Positions 1 through 9,508 of a DNA stretch of 64,000 nt are shown in pieces. Source of the stretch: Delta-02 sp964513565. Its GTDB lineage: Bacteria; Desulfobacterota; Syntrophorhabdia; Syntrophorhabdales; Syntrophorhabdaceae. The position numbers were made by a program, and so were the translations under genes. Location: NCBI GenBank assembly GCA_964513565.1, contig CAZENE010000003.1:60481-124480 (forward strand), written 5' to 3'. Below the pieces are notes generated by a model. That model did no database searches and was not told where the DNA came from. It saw only the letters and a program-made list of their open reading frames with translations. How positions within the stretch are numbered: position 1 is the stretch's first letter; each line of letters begins with the position of its first letter.

Positions 1-1
1 G

Positions 2-325
2 GATAAGAATGAGGTCCTCATCCTTCGCAATACGGTGATCCCGGTTGTTGATCTCAGGCGGGCCTTTTTCTTCAACGGCAATGACGATGGAGGCTATCTT
101 GTCATATGCGGCATCGGCGAGAAGTCTATCGGTATCAAGGTGCATTCCGTGATCGGCCAGGAAGAGGTCGTCATCAAGCCGCTCGGCGAGTTTCTGAAAG
201 ACATAAAAGGCATCAGTGGGGCCACGATACGCGGCGACGGCAAGGTTATCCTGATACTTGACATTCCGTTGGTGATCCTCAGCTACAGTATGCACAGGAA
301 GGCGCACCAGGTGGTGAGTTCGTAA
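2..325 (+). CDS. cheA: Chemotaxis histidine kinase CheA, C-terminal end (partial)
   Basis: The reading frame is open from the window edge, so only the last 107 or so residues of a larger protein are visible. They match the CheW-like regulatory domain that ends CheA kinases. The run VIKPLG followed by GISGATI and GDGKVILILD is the typical end of that domain, which docks CheW and the chemoreceptors. A cheW gene lies 2.4 kb downstream on the same strand, consistent with one chemotaxis operon. Kinase and phosphotransfer domains lie outside the window, so activity cannot be judged. Confidence 0.88.
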   Translation, partial: DKNEVLILRNTVIPVVDLRRAFFFNGNDDGGYLVICGIGEKSIGIKVHSVIGQEEVVIKPLGEFLKDIKGISGATIRGDGKVILILDIPLVILSYSMHRKAHQVVSS

Positions 326-397
326 ATCGCGAATCGTTCTAACTTAATATGACCGGGCCTTTGCCGATAACTACGGCAGAGGTGAAGGCGGGTAAAA

Positions 398-1636
398 ATG
401 GGCGAAGATCACAACCTGCATAACCGGGTCTTCATAGGCAGACAGCCGATTTTGGACAGGGCTGGTAAGATCTTCGGATACGAGCTTCTTTTCCGGAATG
501 GGCATCGGGACCGGGCGCAGGTAACTGACAGTATACAAGCCACTGCCAGTGTCATGGTAAATGCATTGAACAATATAGGCATTTCGCACCTTATCGGGGA
601 TAAGGTCGGGTTTATCAACATCGACGATGCAATACTGGAAAGCGGCATCTGCGATCTTTTGCCATCGGGCCAGACGGTCCTCGAACTCCTGGAAACGGTT
701 GCGATCAATGACCGCGTCATAGCACTATGCGCCGCCATGCGCGGGAAGGGATTTGAATTCGCACTCGATGATTTTGTGTCTTACGACAGCCATTGGGACA
801 ATATCCTCGGCATGTCGTCATATGTCAAGATCGATCTCTTGGGGTGCAACAGGGAAAAGCTTCCCGGACTCGTTGCCGGACTCAAGACCTTTGACTTGAG
901 GCTCCTTGCAGAAAAAGTGGAGACCCACGAAGAATTCGAGGAATGCCGCAAGCTCGGTTTTGATTTTTTCCAGGGATATTTCTTCGCTAAGCCCTCGGTA
1001 ATATCCGGACGGGCCATTTCCCCGGCACAGATCGTGTTGCTTGAACTTTCGCGGTTCCTCGCACGGGAAGAAGAATTTTATGTCATAGAGGACCTTTTCC
1101 GGAAAAATCCCGAACTTCATATCAAGCTGCTGCAATTTATGAATTCAGCCGCGTTTTACACTGCCCATAAGATACGTTCGGTCCGCCAGGCCATCTCGAT
1201 GCTGGGATACCGCAATCTCCAAAAGTGGGTGACGCTGCTTCTGTTTGCCGATGAAGGCTATGATACAAAATCCGCGCCGCTCTTTGAACGCGCAGTTATC
1301 CGTGGACGGATCATGGAATTGCTGGCCAACCGGATAACGCATGATCCGACCGCCGCCGACATGGCTTTCATAACCGGTGTATTGTCACTGCTCGATGCTC
1401 TTTTACAGGTACCGCTGGAAAATGTACTGAGAGATCTCAACCTGTCAGAGGAGATCCGCAATGCACTTCTCAACCGTGATGGCGTACTTGGCATGTTGAT
1501 TACTGCTATCGAGAATCTGGAAGGGGAAAAATATGATGAAATGCAGCGTCTGCTGGAGCATATCGGGATCTCCCCGTCAGACCTGTACTCCATAGAAAAT
1601 ACTGCGATAATTGAATACGAATCCATAAATAACTGA
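398..1636 (+). CDS. EAL/HDOD-domain signalling protein (YuxH type)
   Basis: This 412-residue cytoplasmic protein has an EAL-like phosphodiesterase fold in its first half and an HDOD domain in its second half, the YuxH arrangement. The N-terminal GRQPILDRAGKIFGYELLFR is the usual opening of the family, with YELLFR replacing the canonical EAL motif. A DDF motif (about residue 124) and LAEKVET (about 168) follow. The HDOD half begins near residue 205 and contains LLQFMNSAAF. The altered EAL motif suggests cyclic-di-GMP binding or no catalysis rather than hydrolysis; that is inferred from the family. It lies between cheA and cheW, so it probably belongs to the chemotaxis operon. Confidence 0.85.
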   Translation: MGEDHNLHNRVFIGRQPILDRAGKIFGYELLFRNGHRDRAQVTDSIQATASVMVNALNNIGISHLIGDKVGFINIDDAILESGICDLLPSGQTVLELLETVAINDRVIALCAAMRGKGFEFALDDFVSYDSHWDNILGMSSYVKIDLLGCNREKLPGLVAGLKTFDLRLLAEKVETHEEFEECRKLGFDFFQGYFFAKPSVISGRAISPAQIVLLELSRFLAREEEFYVIEDLFRKNPELHIKLLQFMNSAAFYTAHKIRSVRQAISMLGYRNLQKWVTLLLFADEGYDTKSAPLFERAVIRGRIMELLANRITHDPTAADMAFITGVLSLLDALLQVPLENVLRDLNLSEEIRNALLNRDGVLGMLITAIENLEGEKYDEMQRLLEHIGISPSDLYSIENTAIIEYESINN

Positions 1637-1711
1637 AAAGGCCCTAAAGCGCGGAATGACGAACCGTCTGAAACGCCTCAACCCCACTCCTTACAATTAC
1701 GTTGTCCAAAC

Positions 1712-1761
1712 GGGTACATAGGTAACAAAATATTCCGGGTACATGGGTAACACTTTTTGTA
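1712..1761 (+). repeat. Left end of IS relic: two tandem 25-bp units
   Basis: Units 1712-1736 and 1737-1761 both begin GGGTACAT and continue RGGTAACA. They are inverted relative to the pair at 2626-2675. They are likely transposase binding sites; that role is inferred from position. Confidence 0.75.
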
Positions 1762-1788
1762 TCATTCATAGATACCTTCAGGAGGTCT

Positions 1789-2591
1789 ATGGGATGGAAA
1801 GGAGTTACCGTCATGGACCAGAGGATACGGTTTATCAGGGAATACCTCGAGGAGGACCGCTTTTTCAGCGAACTCTGCCAGGAATTCGGCATCAGCAGGA
1901 AGACGGGGTACAAGTGGGTCGAGAGATATCTGTCCGAAGGCCCCGGGTCTCATGGACAGGCCGAGAAGTTCCCATTCCTGCCCGCACAGGACCGGTGAGG
2001 AGATCGTAGAGGCTATCGTGCAGGAGAAAGGGAAGCACCTCACGTGGGGACCCAAGAAGATCCTCGCCCGCCTTGCGTCCCGGTATTCTTCCCTTCCCGC
2101 CGTCCCGACCGCATCGGACATCCTCAAGCGCAATGGCCTGGTAAAGCCTGTCAAGAAGCTAAGGCGAAAGCACCCGGGGTGCACGCGGGCCGTCGCACAG
2201 AAGACCCAACGACATATGGAGCCGGATGCGAAACGGCATATACTGCTACCCGCTTACCGTGTGCGATATGAAGACCAGGTTCCTCTTCGGGATAGACGCC
2301 CATGATACCGTCTCGTTTGCGATGACAAAGCAGTGCTTTACCCGGCTCTTCGAGGAATACGGGCTGCCTCAGAGGATACGTAGCGACAACGGGGTCCCCT
2401 TCGCGTCGAACGCGATAGCCCGGCTGTCTTCCTTGTCCGTCTGGTGGGTCAGGCTCGGCATATACCCCGAGCATACAGACCCGGCAAGCCCCGGGCAGAA
2501 CGCATGCCACGAAAGGATGCACAGGACATTGAAAGAGGAGGCGACGATACCTCCCGAAAAGACGGGGATATCATTGAGAGACTGCCCTTGA
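1789..2591 (+). pseudogene. IS481-family transposase, frameshifted and internally deleted
   Basis: An N-terminal helix-turn-helix (CQEFGISRKTGYKWVERY) is read in one frame from 1789. Near 1950 the homology passes to a second frame (TWGPKKILARLASRY), and near 2220 to a third (YCYPLTV, then RSDNGVPFAS and HERMHRTLKEE). The second catalytic Asp (SDNG) and the Glu (HERMH) of the DDE triad are recognisable. The segment that normally carries the first Asp (a W-x-x-DFKG motif) is missing between the second and third frames, and the C-terminal domain is absent. At least two frameshifts and a deletion make this a dead gene. The start at 1789 follows an AGGAGG site. Confidence 0.85.
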
Positions 2592-2625
2592 GGCAGATAT
2601 ATAACAGGCGTGGTAGTATGAACCC

Positions 2626-2675
2626 GGAATAAAGTGTTACCTATGTATCCGGAATAAAGTGTTAACTATGTATCC
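2626..2675 (-). repeat. Right end of IS relic: two tandem 25-bp units
   Basis: Units 2626-2650 and 2651-2675 each read GGAATAAAGTGTTAMCTATG then TATCC. They are the inverted counterpart of the pair at 1712-1761. Confidence 0.78.
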
Positions 2676-2772
2676 GGATCATACCCGATTCACGATTTAC
2701 CATTCACGATTAACATTACGGCTTAAGTATTCGGACATTTCTCCGATTATATTGAAAAGAGGAGGTAATCCA

Positions 2773-3240
2773 ATGAATGACGGTACAATTTTGCAGCTTG
2801 TGACTTTTAAGCTCGGAACGGAAGAGTTCGGTGTCGATATCCTGAAAGTACAGGAGATCAATAAAATGATGAATATTACAAAGATCCCGAACGCTCCAAC
2901 ATTTATAGAGGGCGTGATTAACCTGAGGGGAAAGATCATCCCTATCGTTGACCTGCGCAAACGCCTGGGTTTCAGGGACCAGCCGTACGACAAATCAACC
3001 CGTATCATCGTGGTGGAACTCGATGGCCTGGTGCTCGGATTTATCGTAGATTCGGTTTCCGAGGTCCTGAGGATCCCGGAAAATACTATCGAACCACCTC
3101 CGTCAATGGTCGCAGGCATTGAATCCGAGTATATAGAAGGCGTCGGCAAGCTTGATGACAGGCTGCTCATTCTACTCGAACTCAAGAAGATATTTTCCTC
3201 TCCGGAAAGAAAAGATGTCGAGAATATTGAGAGGAATTAA
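2773..3240 (+). CDS. cheW: Chemotaxis coupling protein CheW
   Basis: CheW is a small cytoplasmic adaptor that links chemoreceptors to CheA. The 155-residue protein is a single CheW domain. It shows the features FGVDILKVQEI near the start, INLRGKIIPIVDLRKRLG in the middle and FIVDSVSEVLRI later. The frame is open further upstream, but ATG at 2773 is chosen because GGAGG sits 7 bases before it and because the family begins at this point. An IS relic separates it from cheA and the EAL/HDOD gene, so it may now be transcribed from its own promoter. Confidence 0.93.
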   Translation: MNDGTILQLVTFKLGTEEFGVDILKVQEINKMMNITKIPNAPTFIEGVINLRGKIIPIVDLRKRLGFRDQPYDKSTRIIVVELDGLVLGFIVDSVSEVLRIPENTIEPPPSMVAGIESEYIEGVGKLDDRLLILLELKKIFSSPERKDVENIERN

Positions 3241-3252
3241 GGACTTTTGGGC

Positions 3253-3489
3253 ATGGACCAAACTTTTCGCATTGATTTAATACGAAATGTGCAGCCGACC
3301 GAGAGAAAAATGTCGGTTTCGAAGGAATTCGTCGGCCCTAAAAGACAGGAGGAAAAAAGTCACAGACAGTCTCACGAGGATTCCGGGGAAAACAAAAAAA
3401 GGGAAAAACCCATGAAACTCTACGGACGGGAAATATCCGCCGCCGATGATATCAATGAAGAGGGGAACACAATAGATATAACCGTATAA
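3253..3489 (+). CDS. Small hypothetical protein after cheW
   Basis: A 78-residue, strongly charged protein rich in Lys, Glu and Arg, with no membrane segment. It follows cheW by 12 bases in the same direction. ATG at 3253 is used; an in-frame TTG lies six bases upstream. No convincing ribosome binding site is seen closer than GAGAGGA, about 20 bases away. I do not recognise a family. The C-terminal stretch with ISAADDINEEGNTIDITV looks ordered while the middle looks disordered. It could be a chemotaxis accessory protein or a chance frame. Confidence 0.4.
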   Translation: MDQTFRIDLIRNVQPTERKMSVSKEFVGPKRQEEKSHRQSHEDSGENKKREKPMKLYGREISAADDINEEGNTIDITV

Positions 3490-3545
3490 ACGCCACCGTC
3501 ATTCCGTCCCCCAACCGTTATATATTGTGCATGACCGTGGAGAAC

Positions 3546-4976
3546 TTATTCTTTAGTGTCAGGATCCAGGGTTGCCCCACCGCCTAATACTTTGTACATA
3601 TTGACCAGGTTTGCCATTTGCGCGAAATTTATCGCTATCAGGCCCTGCTGTGCAGCGTACAGGCTGCGTTCCGCATCGAGGACATTGAGGTAGCTGTCTA
3701 TTCCATTCTTATACCGGGCGTGGGCAAGATTGTAGATCCTTTGTGAGGTGTCTGCCAGCAACTGCTGGGCTTTCATCTGGTCCGTTATTGTCCCGCGCCG
3801 TGCGAGCGCGTCTGCCACGTCCCTGAACGCGGATTGTATGGTTTTTTCGTAGTCTGCGACGTATATTTCTCGGTCCGCCTTCGCTGCTTTCAAGCTTGCC
3901 CATGACAAAACGCTGCTGAAGATTGGTTGAGTTATCTGAGGCACAAAACTCCATGTTGCGGAGCCTGCCTTGAAAAGCCTTGATAATTCGTCGCTTGTGG
4001 TACCGATACTCGTGGTCAGGCTTACCCGCGGAAAGAATGCGGCCCGTGCGGCGCCGATATTAGCATTGGCCGCCTTCAGGAGGCTCTCTGCCTGGAGAAT
4101 ATCAGGCCTTTTCAGAAGGACCTCCGAAGAAAGGCCCGGGTAAATATCCTTCGGCGTTTTGATCGAGGCAAGACTTTCCGGCAGAAGTTCCTGCGGGACG
4201 GGAGACCCCACAAGAAAATTCAAGGCATTTTCATCAGTGGCGACAAGATTGGTGTACCGGGCTTCGTCTACCCGCGCCGCTTCAACCCGGGTTGTAACCT
4301 GATCGAGATCTATTTCAGACGATGCGCCGAGCTCATAGCGGCGCTTGATGAGGTCGCGGGAAGCCTCCTGGGCCTTTAGCGTGGATCGTGCGAGCCTTAA
4401 CGCGCTACGGTCAGCCGCGAGGAGCACGTATATATTTGCCACTTCGGCCACCAATGATATCTGGACGCTGTTTCGTGCATGCTCGGTCGCAAAGTATTGC
4501 TGCAGGGCCCTTTCAGAGAGACTGCGGATGCGCCCGAAGAAGTCTATCTCCCACGAAGTAACGCCGAAATTCGTATTGTATACCCGGATATTTCTCGCAT
4601 CGTGGTTCTCGGCCAGGTCCATGGGGTTCCTGTAATAGTTGAGGCTTGCATTCGCATCCGGCAGGGGGAGAACGACGAGGCGAGAAATGCCATAAACGGC
4701 CCGCATTTTTTCTATATTAAGCGCCGATATCCTGAGGTTGCGATTATTGGCGAGTGCCATCTCAATGATCTTTTGCAGTTGTTCATCCGTATAAAACTCG
4801 CGCCAGTTCACATCCACTGCTGACCTGCCCTTGAAATCGGTCCCCGTTTCCTTGTAAGCGGGGCCTGTCGGCCATGACGCCGGGACCGGTGAAGCGGGGC
4901 GCTTATACTCGGGCATCATCGTGCATCCGGCAAGTACGGTCAATAAAAGCGTGATTACGACGGTATAGCGCATCAT
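3546..4976 (-). CDS. Outer-membrane efflux lipoprotein (OprM/NodT family)
   Basis: This is the outer-membrane channel of a tripartite RND efflux system. The 476-residue protein starts at ATG 4976, one base past the stop of the pump gene, with GGAGG 10 bases upstream. It has a lipoprotein signal ending LLTVLAGC, so it is likely lipid-anchored. Two TolC-type repeats follow; the motif RPDILQAE (about residue 305) marks the second. Length and order (fusion protein, pump, channel) match MexAB-OprM-type operons. One base between genes implies translational coupling. Confidence 0.93.
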   Translation of the reverse strand: MMRYTVVITLLLTVLAGCTMMPEYKRPASPVPASWPTGPAYKETGTDFKGRSAVDVNWREFYTDEQLQKIIEMALANNRNLRISALNIEKMRAVYGISRLVVLPLPDANASLNYYRNPMDLAENHDARNIRVYNTNFGVTSWEIDFFGRIRSLSERALQQYFATEHARNSVQISLVAEVANIYVLLAADRSALRLARSTLKAQEASRDLIKRRYELGASSEIDLDQVTTRVEAARVDEARYTNLVATDENALNFLVGSPVPQELLPESLASIKTPKDIYPGLSSEVLLKRPDILQAESLLKAANANIGAARAAFFPRVSLTTSIGTTSDELSRLFKAGSATWSFVPQITQPIFSSVLSWASLKAAKADREIYVADYEKTIQSAFRDVADALARRGTITDQMKAQQLLADTSQRIYNLAHARYKNGIDSYLNVLDAERSLYAAQQGLIAINFAQMANLVNMYKVLGGGATLDPDTKE

Positions 4977-4977
4977 A

Positions 4978-7900
4978 TCAACGCACCTCCGTGGGCGGCA
5001 CAAGGTCGGGGGCCTTTTCGGGGACCCCGGAACGTTCTTTTCGCCTGAAGAATTCCGATATGACAACGAAGAGAAGAGGAATGTAGAACAGGTCGATGAA
5101 TGTGGCCGACAACATGCCGCCGGCTACCGCGGTGCCTATCGCGGACATTGCCCCCGCGCCCGCCCCTGTAGCAAGGGCAAGCGGGAGGACGCCGAAAAAG
5201 AATGCAAGGGATGTCATGATAACGGGGCGCAGCCTGGTGCGCACGGCACCGAGAGTCGCATCGATAAGTCCCTCACCGTTATTTATCCTCTCGCGGGCAA
5301 ACTGAATGATCAGAATCGCATTCTTGGTCGTCAATCCAAGTGTCGTGAGAAAGCCGATCTGGAAATAAACGTCATTATACATGCTGTGGGCGATGAAGCC
5401 CGGAAACAACTTGGCCATCGTGGTGCTGTAGAAACCGCGCGACCATGTGGCGAGCGTTGCCCCGAAAATTCCCAGGGGCAGCATGAGCAGATTGGCGATA
5501 GGTATGGGCCAGCTTTCGTACAGGGCGGCGACGCAGAGAAAGATCACGATGACTGAAAAAGTGTAAAGCAGGGGGGCTTGGGAGCTCGACATCTTCTCCT
5601 GGTATGACAGTCCGGTCCACTCATAACCGACTCCGGCCGGAAGCTTTGCTACCGCTTCCTCCATAGCCTTCATTGCATCTCCGGAGCTCACGCCACGGGC
5701 CGGTTCGCCCCAGAGGTTAACAGCGGGGAAGCCGTTATACCTTTCGAGACGGGGGGACCCGGACGTCCAGTGGCTGCTCGAAAATGCCGAGAAGGGCACC
5801 ATTTTCCCCTTATCGTTACGCACGTAAAGCTTATCTATGTCTTTCGGCAGCATCCGGTGGGGTGCGTCGGCCTGCACAAAAACACGCTTCACGCGGCCGC
5901 CCTGGATGAAATTGTTGACATATGTGCTGCCGAACGAGGTCGAAATAGTATTGTGAATCGTATTTATGGGTACCCCCAGAGCCCCCGCTTTTTCCCAGTC
6001 GATATCGACGCGGTACTCGGGTATGTCCTCCATGCCATTCGGCCGGACCTTGGTAAGGCGTTTATCCTGGGATGTGATGCCAAGGAGCTGATTGCGGACC
6101 TCCATTAATTTGTGGTGCCCCAATCCTCCCCGGTCGACAAGCATAAAGTCGAACCCGGTGGCTTGGCCGAGCTCAATGACCGAAGGAGGCGGAAAAGCGA
6201 TCACGATCGCATTCCGAAACTGGTAGAATTCCCTGTTCGCCCTCTCCGCGATGGCCTTGACCTTCAAACGTGAACTGCCGCGTAATTTCCAATCCTTTAA
6301 TTTGACGAACACCATACCGTTGGTTTGGGTTCTGCCCGAAAAACCGATGCCGGAGATGGTCATTGTTGATTCCACGGCATCTTTCTCTTTTTCCTGGAAA
6401 TATTTTTCGAGTTTGTTGACCACTTGTTTTGTCTGTTCGATCGTTGAACCCGTTGGCATCATAACCTGTGCCAGCATTATCCCCTGGTCTTCCTCAGGTA
6501 CATACGAGGTCGGCATATGAAGGAGCGTACCGGCGGCAAGCCCGGCAATGACAAAATAGCCGACGAAATACCATTTCCTTTTTCTGAACGAATTACCGAC
6601 AATGCCGACATACCTGTCCCGCAGCCTGAAGAACTTTTTATCAAACCATCTGAAGAACGGGCGCAGGAGGGGAAGTGCATTTTCGCCTGGCTCGTGGCCT
6701 TTCGGTACCGGTTTCAAGATAGTGGCACAGAGAACCGGGGTGAGCACCAGGGCGACTAAGACAGATAAAAGCATCGAGGAAATGATCGTAACCGAGAACT
6801 GCCTGTATATAACGCCTGTCGATCCGCCGAAGAATGCCATAGGTCCGAAAACGGCTGACAGGACAAGCCCGATGCCGATGAGCGCGCTCGTGATCTGCGT
6901 CATAGATTTGGCCGTGGCTTCCTTGGGAGGAAGCCCTTCTTCGCTCATGATGCGTTCGACATTCTCCACAACGACAATTGCATCATCGACGAGAAGCCCT
7001 ATGGACAGGACCATCGCGAACATGGTCAGCATGTTTATCGAAAATCCGAAGAACTGGAGCACCGCGAAGGTTCCCAGGATAACGATCGGGACGGCAATGG
7101 TCGGAATGAGGGTCGCCCGTATGCTCCCCATGAACAGCCACATGATAAGAAAGACGAGAAGGATGGCCTCGAGAAGGGTTTCTACGACCTCGCCGATTGC
7201 CACCCTTACAAAAGGTGTGGTGTCGTAAGGATAAACAACCTTAAGCCCTTGGGGAAAGAACCGGCTCATGTCCGCAAGTTTTGTCTTGACGGCATCTGCT
7301 GTATCGAGGGCGTTGGCGCCGGAAGCCATGCGTATTCCCATTGCCGCGGATGGTTTCCCATTGAAAAACCCTTCAATATCGTATGAATCGGTGCCGAGCT
7401 CAACGCGCCCTATATCCCTGATATGCACGACAGATCCGTCGGGGTTGATACGGACCGGTATGGAGGCAAATTCCTCAGCGGTCTTGAGCATGCTCTGCAC
7501 GATAATTGATGTGTTGAGCCTCTGCCCCGGGACTGAAGGCGTCCCGCCGAATTGCCCCGCGGACACCTCGACATTGTATGTCCTGAGAGACTCAACAACG
7601 TTGGCCACTGATAGGTTGTAATTCACGAGTTTTGTCGGGTCGAACCAGATGCGCATAGCATACTGGGAGCCGAAATTCTCAACCTCGCCGACCCCGGGGA
7701 TCCGCGCAATGACCTTTTCCAAGTTCGACTGTGCGTAGTCTCTGAGATCGTGTCCGTCCATGCTGTTATCTTCAGAGATGAGGCCGACGATCATCAGCCA
7801 GTTCCTCGTCGCTTTGCCGACAGTGACACCCTGGCGCTGCACAGCCTCGGGCAGGCTCGTCATGGCGAGTTGGAGCTTATTCTGGACCTTTGACCAGGCA

Positions 7901-8208
7901 ATGTCGGCGTCCGTGCCCGGCGAAAATGTCAGCGTAATGCGCGAACTGCCCGATGAATCGCTGGTGGATGACAGGTAGATCATGTTATCGAGACCCGTCA
8001 TTTTCTGCTCGATTATTTGCGTGACGCTGTTCTCGACCGTCTCGGCCGAAGCCCCCGGATACGTGCTTGCAATATAAATGGACGGCGGAGCGATCGGAGG
8101 GTACTGGGATACGGGGAGATTGTAGATCGCAAGGACGCCGACCAGCATTATTATGATCGCGATGACCCAGGCGAAGACAGGCCGGTCGAGAAAGAATTTA
8201 GACAACAT
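4978..8208 (-). CDS. RND efflux pump, HAE-1 family (AcrB/MexB-like)
   Basis: An inner-membrane proton antiporter of 1076 residues, the normal length for the family. The N-terminus FFLDRPVFAWVIAIIIMLVG is the first membrane helix. Two further helix bundles and two periplasmic domains follow. The proton-relay pair is present in GLLVDDAIVVVENVERIM (about residue 406), and the partner Lys in LTTKNAILIIQFARE (about 953). The gene starts 12 bases after the fusion-protein stop. The usual substrates of HAE-1 pumps are hydrophobic or amphiphilic compounds; the actual substrate here cannot be read from the sequence. Confidence 0.96.
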   Translation of the reverse strand: MLSKFFLDRPVFAWVIAIIIMLVGVLAIYNLPVSQYPPIAPPSIYIASTYPGASAETVENSVTQIIEQKMTGLDNMIYLSSTSDSSGSSRITLTFSPGTDADIAWSKVQNKLQLAMTSLPEAVQRQGVTVGKATRNWLMIVGLISEDNSMDGHDLRDYAQSNLEKVIARIPGVGEVENFGSQYAMRIWFDPTKLVNYNLSVANVVESLRTYNVEVSAGQFGGTPSVPGQRLNTSIIVQSMLKTAEEFASIPVRINPDGSVVHIRDIGRVELGTDSYDIEGFFNGKPSAAMGIRMASGANALDTADAVKTKLADMSRFFPQGLKVVYPYDTTPFVRVAIGEVVETLLEAILLVFLIMWLFMGSIRATLIPTIAVPIVILGTFAVLQFFGFSINMLTMFAMVLSIGLLVDDAIVVVENVERIMSEEGLPPKEATAKSMTQITSALIGIGLVLSAVFGPMAFFGGSTGVIYRQFSVTIISSMLLSVLVALVLTPVLCATILKPVPKGHEPGENALPLLRPFFRWFDKKFFRLRDRYVGIVGNSFRKRKWYFVGYFVIAGLAAGTLLHMPTSYVPEEDQGIMLAQVMMPTGSTIEQTKQVVNKLEKYFQEKEKDAVESTMTISGIGFSGRTQTNGMVFVKLKDWKLRGSSRLKVKAIAERANREFYQFRNAIVIAFPPPSVIELGQATGFDFMLVDRGGLGHHKLMEVRNQLLGITSQDKRLTKVRPNGMEDIPEYRVDIDWEKAGALGVPINTIHNTISTSFGSTYVNNFIQGGRVKRVFVQADAPHRMLPKDIDKLYVRNDKGKMVPFSAFSSSHWTSGSPRLERYNGFPAVNLWGEPARGVSSGDAMKAMEEAVAKLPAGVGYEWTGLSYQEKMSSSQAPLLYTFSVIVIFLCVAALYESWPIPIANLLMLPLGIFGATLATWSRGFYSTTMAKLFPGFIAHSMYNDVYFQIGFLTTLGLTTKNAILIIQFARERINNGEGLIDATLGAVRTRLRPVIMTSLAFFFGVLPLALATGAGAGAMSAIGTAVAGGMLSATFIDLFYIPLLFVVISEFFRRKERSGVPEKAPDLVPPTEVR

Positions 8209-8220
8209 TAAGTGCCTCCG

Positions 8221-9453
8221 CTATTTGGCTTTTGCGGCTTCGCCGCCCGGTTTCCTGTCCCCGGTATTGGACGGAGCCGGCGGCGGTGCGTTTGCAGCGG
8301 CCGGGGTTGACGGGTTTGCCGGTTTGAACGGCACGGGATTCACTGTTGCCCCGGGGGGTGCTTTCTGGAGGCCCTCCACTATCACCCTGTCCCCGCTCTG
8401 CAGCCCGGATGTAACAAACCATTTGTCGCCCAGGGCCCGCGGGGTAACGACCGGGCGAACTTCTACCTTGTTCTGCGCGTTGACCACCAGCACGTAGGGG
8501 TTACCTTTGGGATCGCGTGTCACGCTTTGTTGGGGGATAAGTAGGGAGTTTTCCGCAATCCCTTCCAGGACGACCGCCCGCGCATACATACCCGGCAGCA
8601 GGATATGCCTGGGATTCGGAAAGACCATTCGGAGGATATAGGACCCTGTGCTGGGGTCAACTGTGATATCGGAGAACTTCAAAGTTCCTTCCTGATCGTA
8701 CGGCGTGCCGTCCTCCAGGATAAGCTTCACCTTTGCGCTGTCCGGCCCCTTGTTCACAAGCTTTCCTTCTGTCAGGATGCGTTTGAGGTGGAGCAGGTTC
8801 GCACTTGACTGCGTGGCGTCGACATAAACGGGATCGAGTTTCTGAACGGTCGTAAACGGCATTGCTTGATTGGCCGTGGCCAGGGCACCAACCGTCACTT
8901 GGGACTTTCCGATGCGCCCCGCGATAGGAGACTTTACCCGAGTGTATTCGAGATTGATCCTTGCCGTTTCAACCGCCGCCTTCCAGTATTTCACATCTGC
9001 CTCGGCTTGCATGTGCAGGGCCGACACATCCTCAAATTCCTGCTGGCTAACGGCTTTTATGCTGACCAGTTCTTTGTAGCGCCCGGCTTTTGAGCGTATG
9101 GGCGGGAGGTTGGCCTCGGCACGGGCGAGTGAAGCGCTGGCATTGTCGAACCCGGCCTTGTACGGGGCAGGGTCGATCTGGTAAAGGACTTCTCCCGCTT
9201 TCACATCGGACCCTTCGGTAAAGAGACGTTTCTTGATGATGCCGTTGACTTGAGGTCTGACCTCGGCTATGAGGTAGGCGGATACACGTCCGGGCAGTTC
9301 CGTGGTTATTGTGACCTTTTCCGGATGAAGGCTTACGACTGCGACTTCGGGCGGCGGCGGGGTTCCCTGTTTTTTGTTGCATCCGGCCCCCATGATGGTG
9401 AGAAGCGAAAGGACCATGACAGCGATAAGTTTGGTCATGCCGGAATACCGCAT
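8221..9453 (-). CDS. RND membrane fusion lipoprotein (AcrA/MexA-like)
   Basis: A periplasmic adaptor that joins the pump to the outer-membrane channel. ATG 9453 is preferred: GAGAGG lies just upstream and the product begins with a signal sequence ending IMGAGC, a lipobox. An ATG at 9516 in the same frame overlaps the regulator stop and would add 21 residues before the signal. The body shows the lipoyl/hairpin arrangement, with LPGRVSAYLIAEVRPQVNGI near the start, GEVLYQIDPAPY, a coiled-coil stretch and SPIAGRIG. The C-terminal tail is Pro/Ala-rich and probably disordered. It is the first structural gene after the TetR regulator. Confidence 0.93.
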   Translation of the reverse strand: MRYSGMTKLIAVMVLSLLTIMGAGCNKKQGTPPPPEVAVVSLHPEKVTITTELPGRVSAYLIAEVRPQVNGIIKKRLFTEGSDVKAGEVLYQIDPAPYKAGFDNASASLARAEANLPPIRSKAGRYKELVSIKAVSQQEFEDVSALHMQAEADVKYWKAAVETARINLEYTRVKSPIAGRIGKSQVTVGALATANQAMPFTTVQKLDPVYVDATQSSANLLHLKRILTEGKLVNKGPDSAKVKLILEDGTPYDQEGTLKFSDITVDPSTGSYILRMVFPNPRHILLPGMYARAVVLEGIAENSLLIPQQSVTRDPKGNPYVLVVNAQNKVEVRPVVTPRALGDKWFVTSGLQSGDRVIVEGLQKAPPGATVNPVPFKPANPSTPAAANAPPPAPSNTGDRKPGGEAAKAK

Positions 9454-9508
9454 ATGCCACCTCTCCATTGGTTTTGCGCATCTATCATTTATCGGATATC
9501 GGGGCAAT

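Larger units (their letters stand above)
1703..2682 (+). mobile_element. Decayed IS481-family insertion sequence
   Basis: A degenerate transposase reading region is bounded by inverted ends. Each end is built from two tandem 25-bp units: 1712-1736 and 1737-1761 on the left, 2626-2650 and 2651-2675 on the right in inverted orientation. The shared core is GGRTACATAGGTAACA with a following ATTCC. The outer boundaries begin with TGTCC-like and TGATCC-like sequence and are approximate. No target-site duplication is obvious. The element separates cheA and the EAL/HDOD gene from cheW. Because its transposase is broken it is probably immobile unless a related element supplies the enzyme. Confidence 0.8.

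Noticed and set aside
1712..1761. Tandem 25-bp units considered as a CRISPR fragment
   Set aside because: There are only two units without spacers, and inverted partners at 2626-2675 flank a transposase remnant, so they are IS ends. No CRISPR array or cas gene was seen in the window.
6602..7228. 208-codon plus-strand frame inside the RND pump gene
   Set aside because: It lies wholly within the pump gene, which has intact family motifs on the minus strand.
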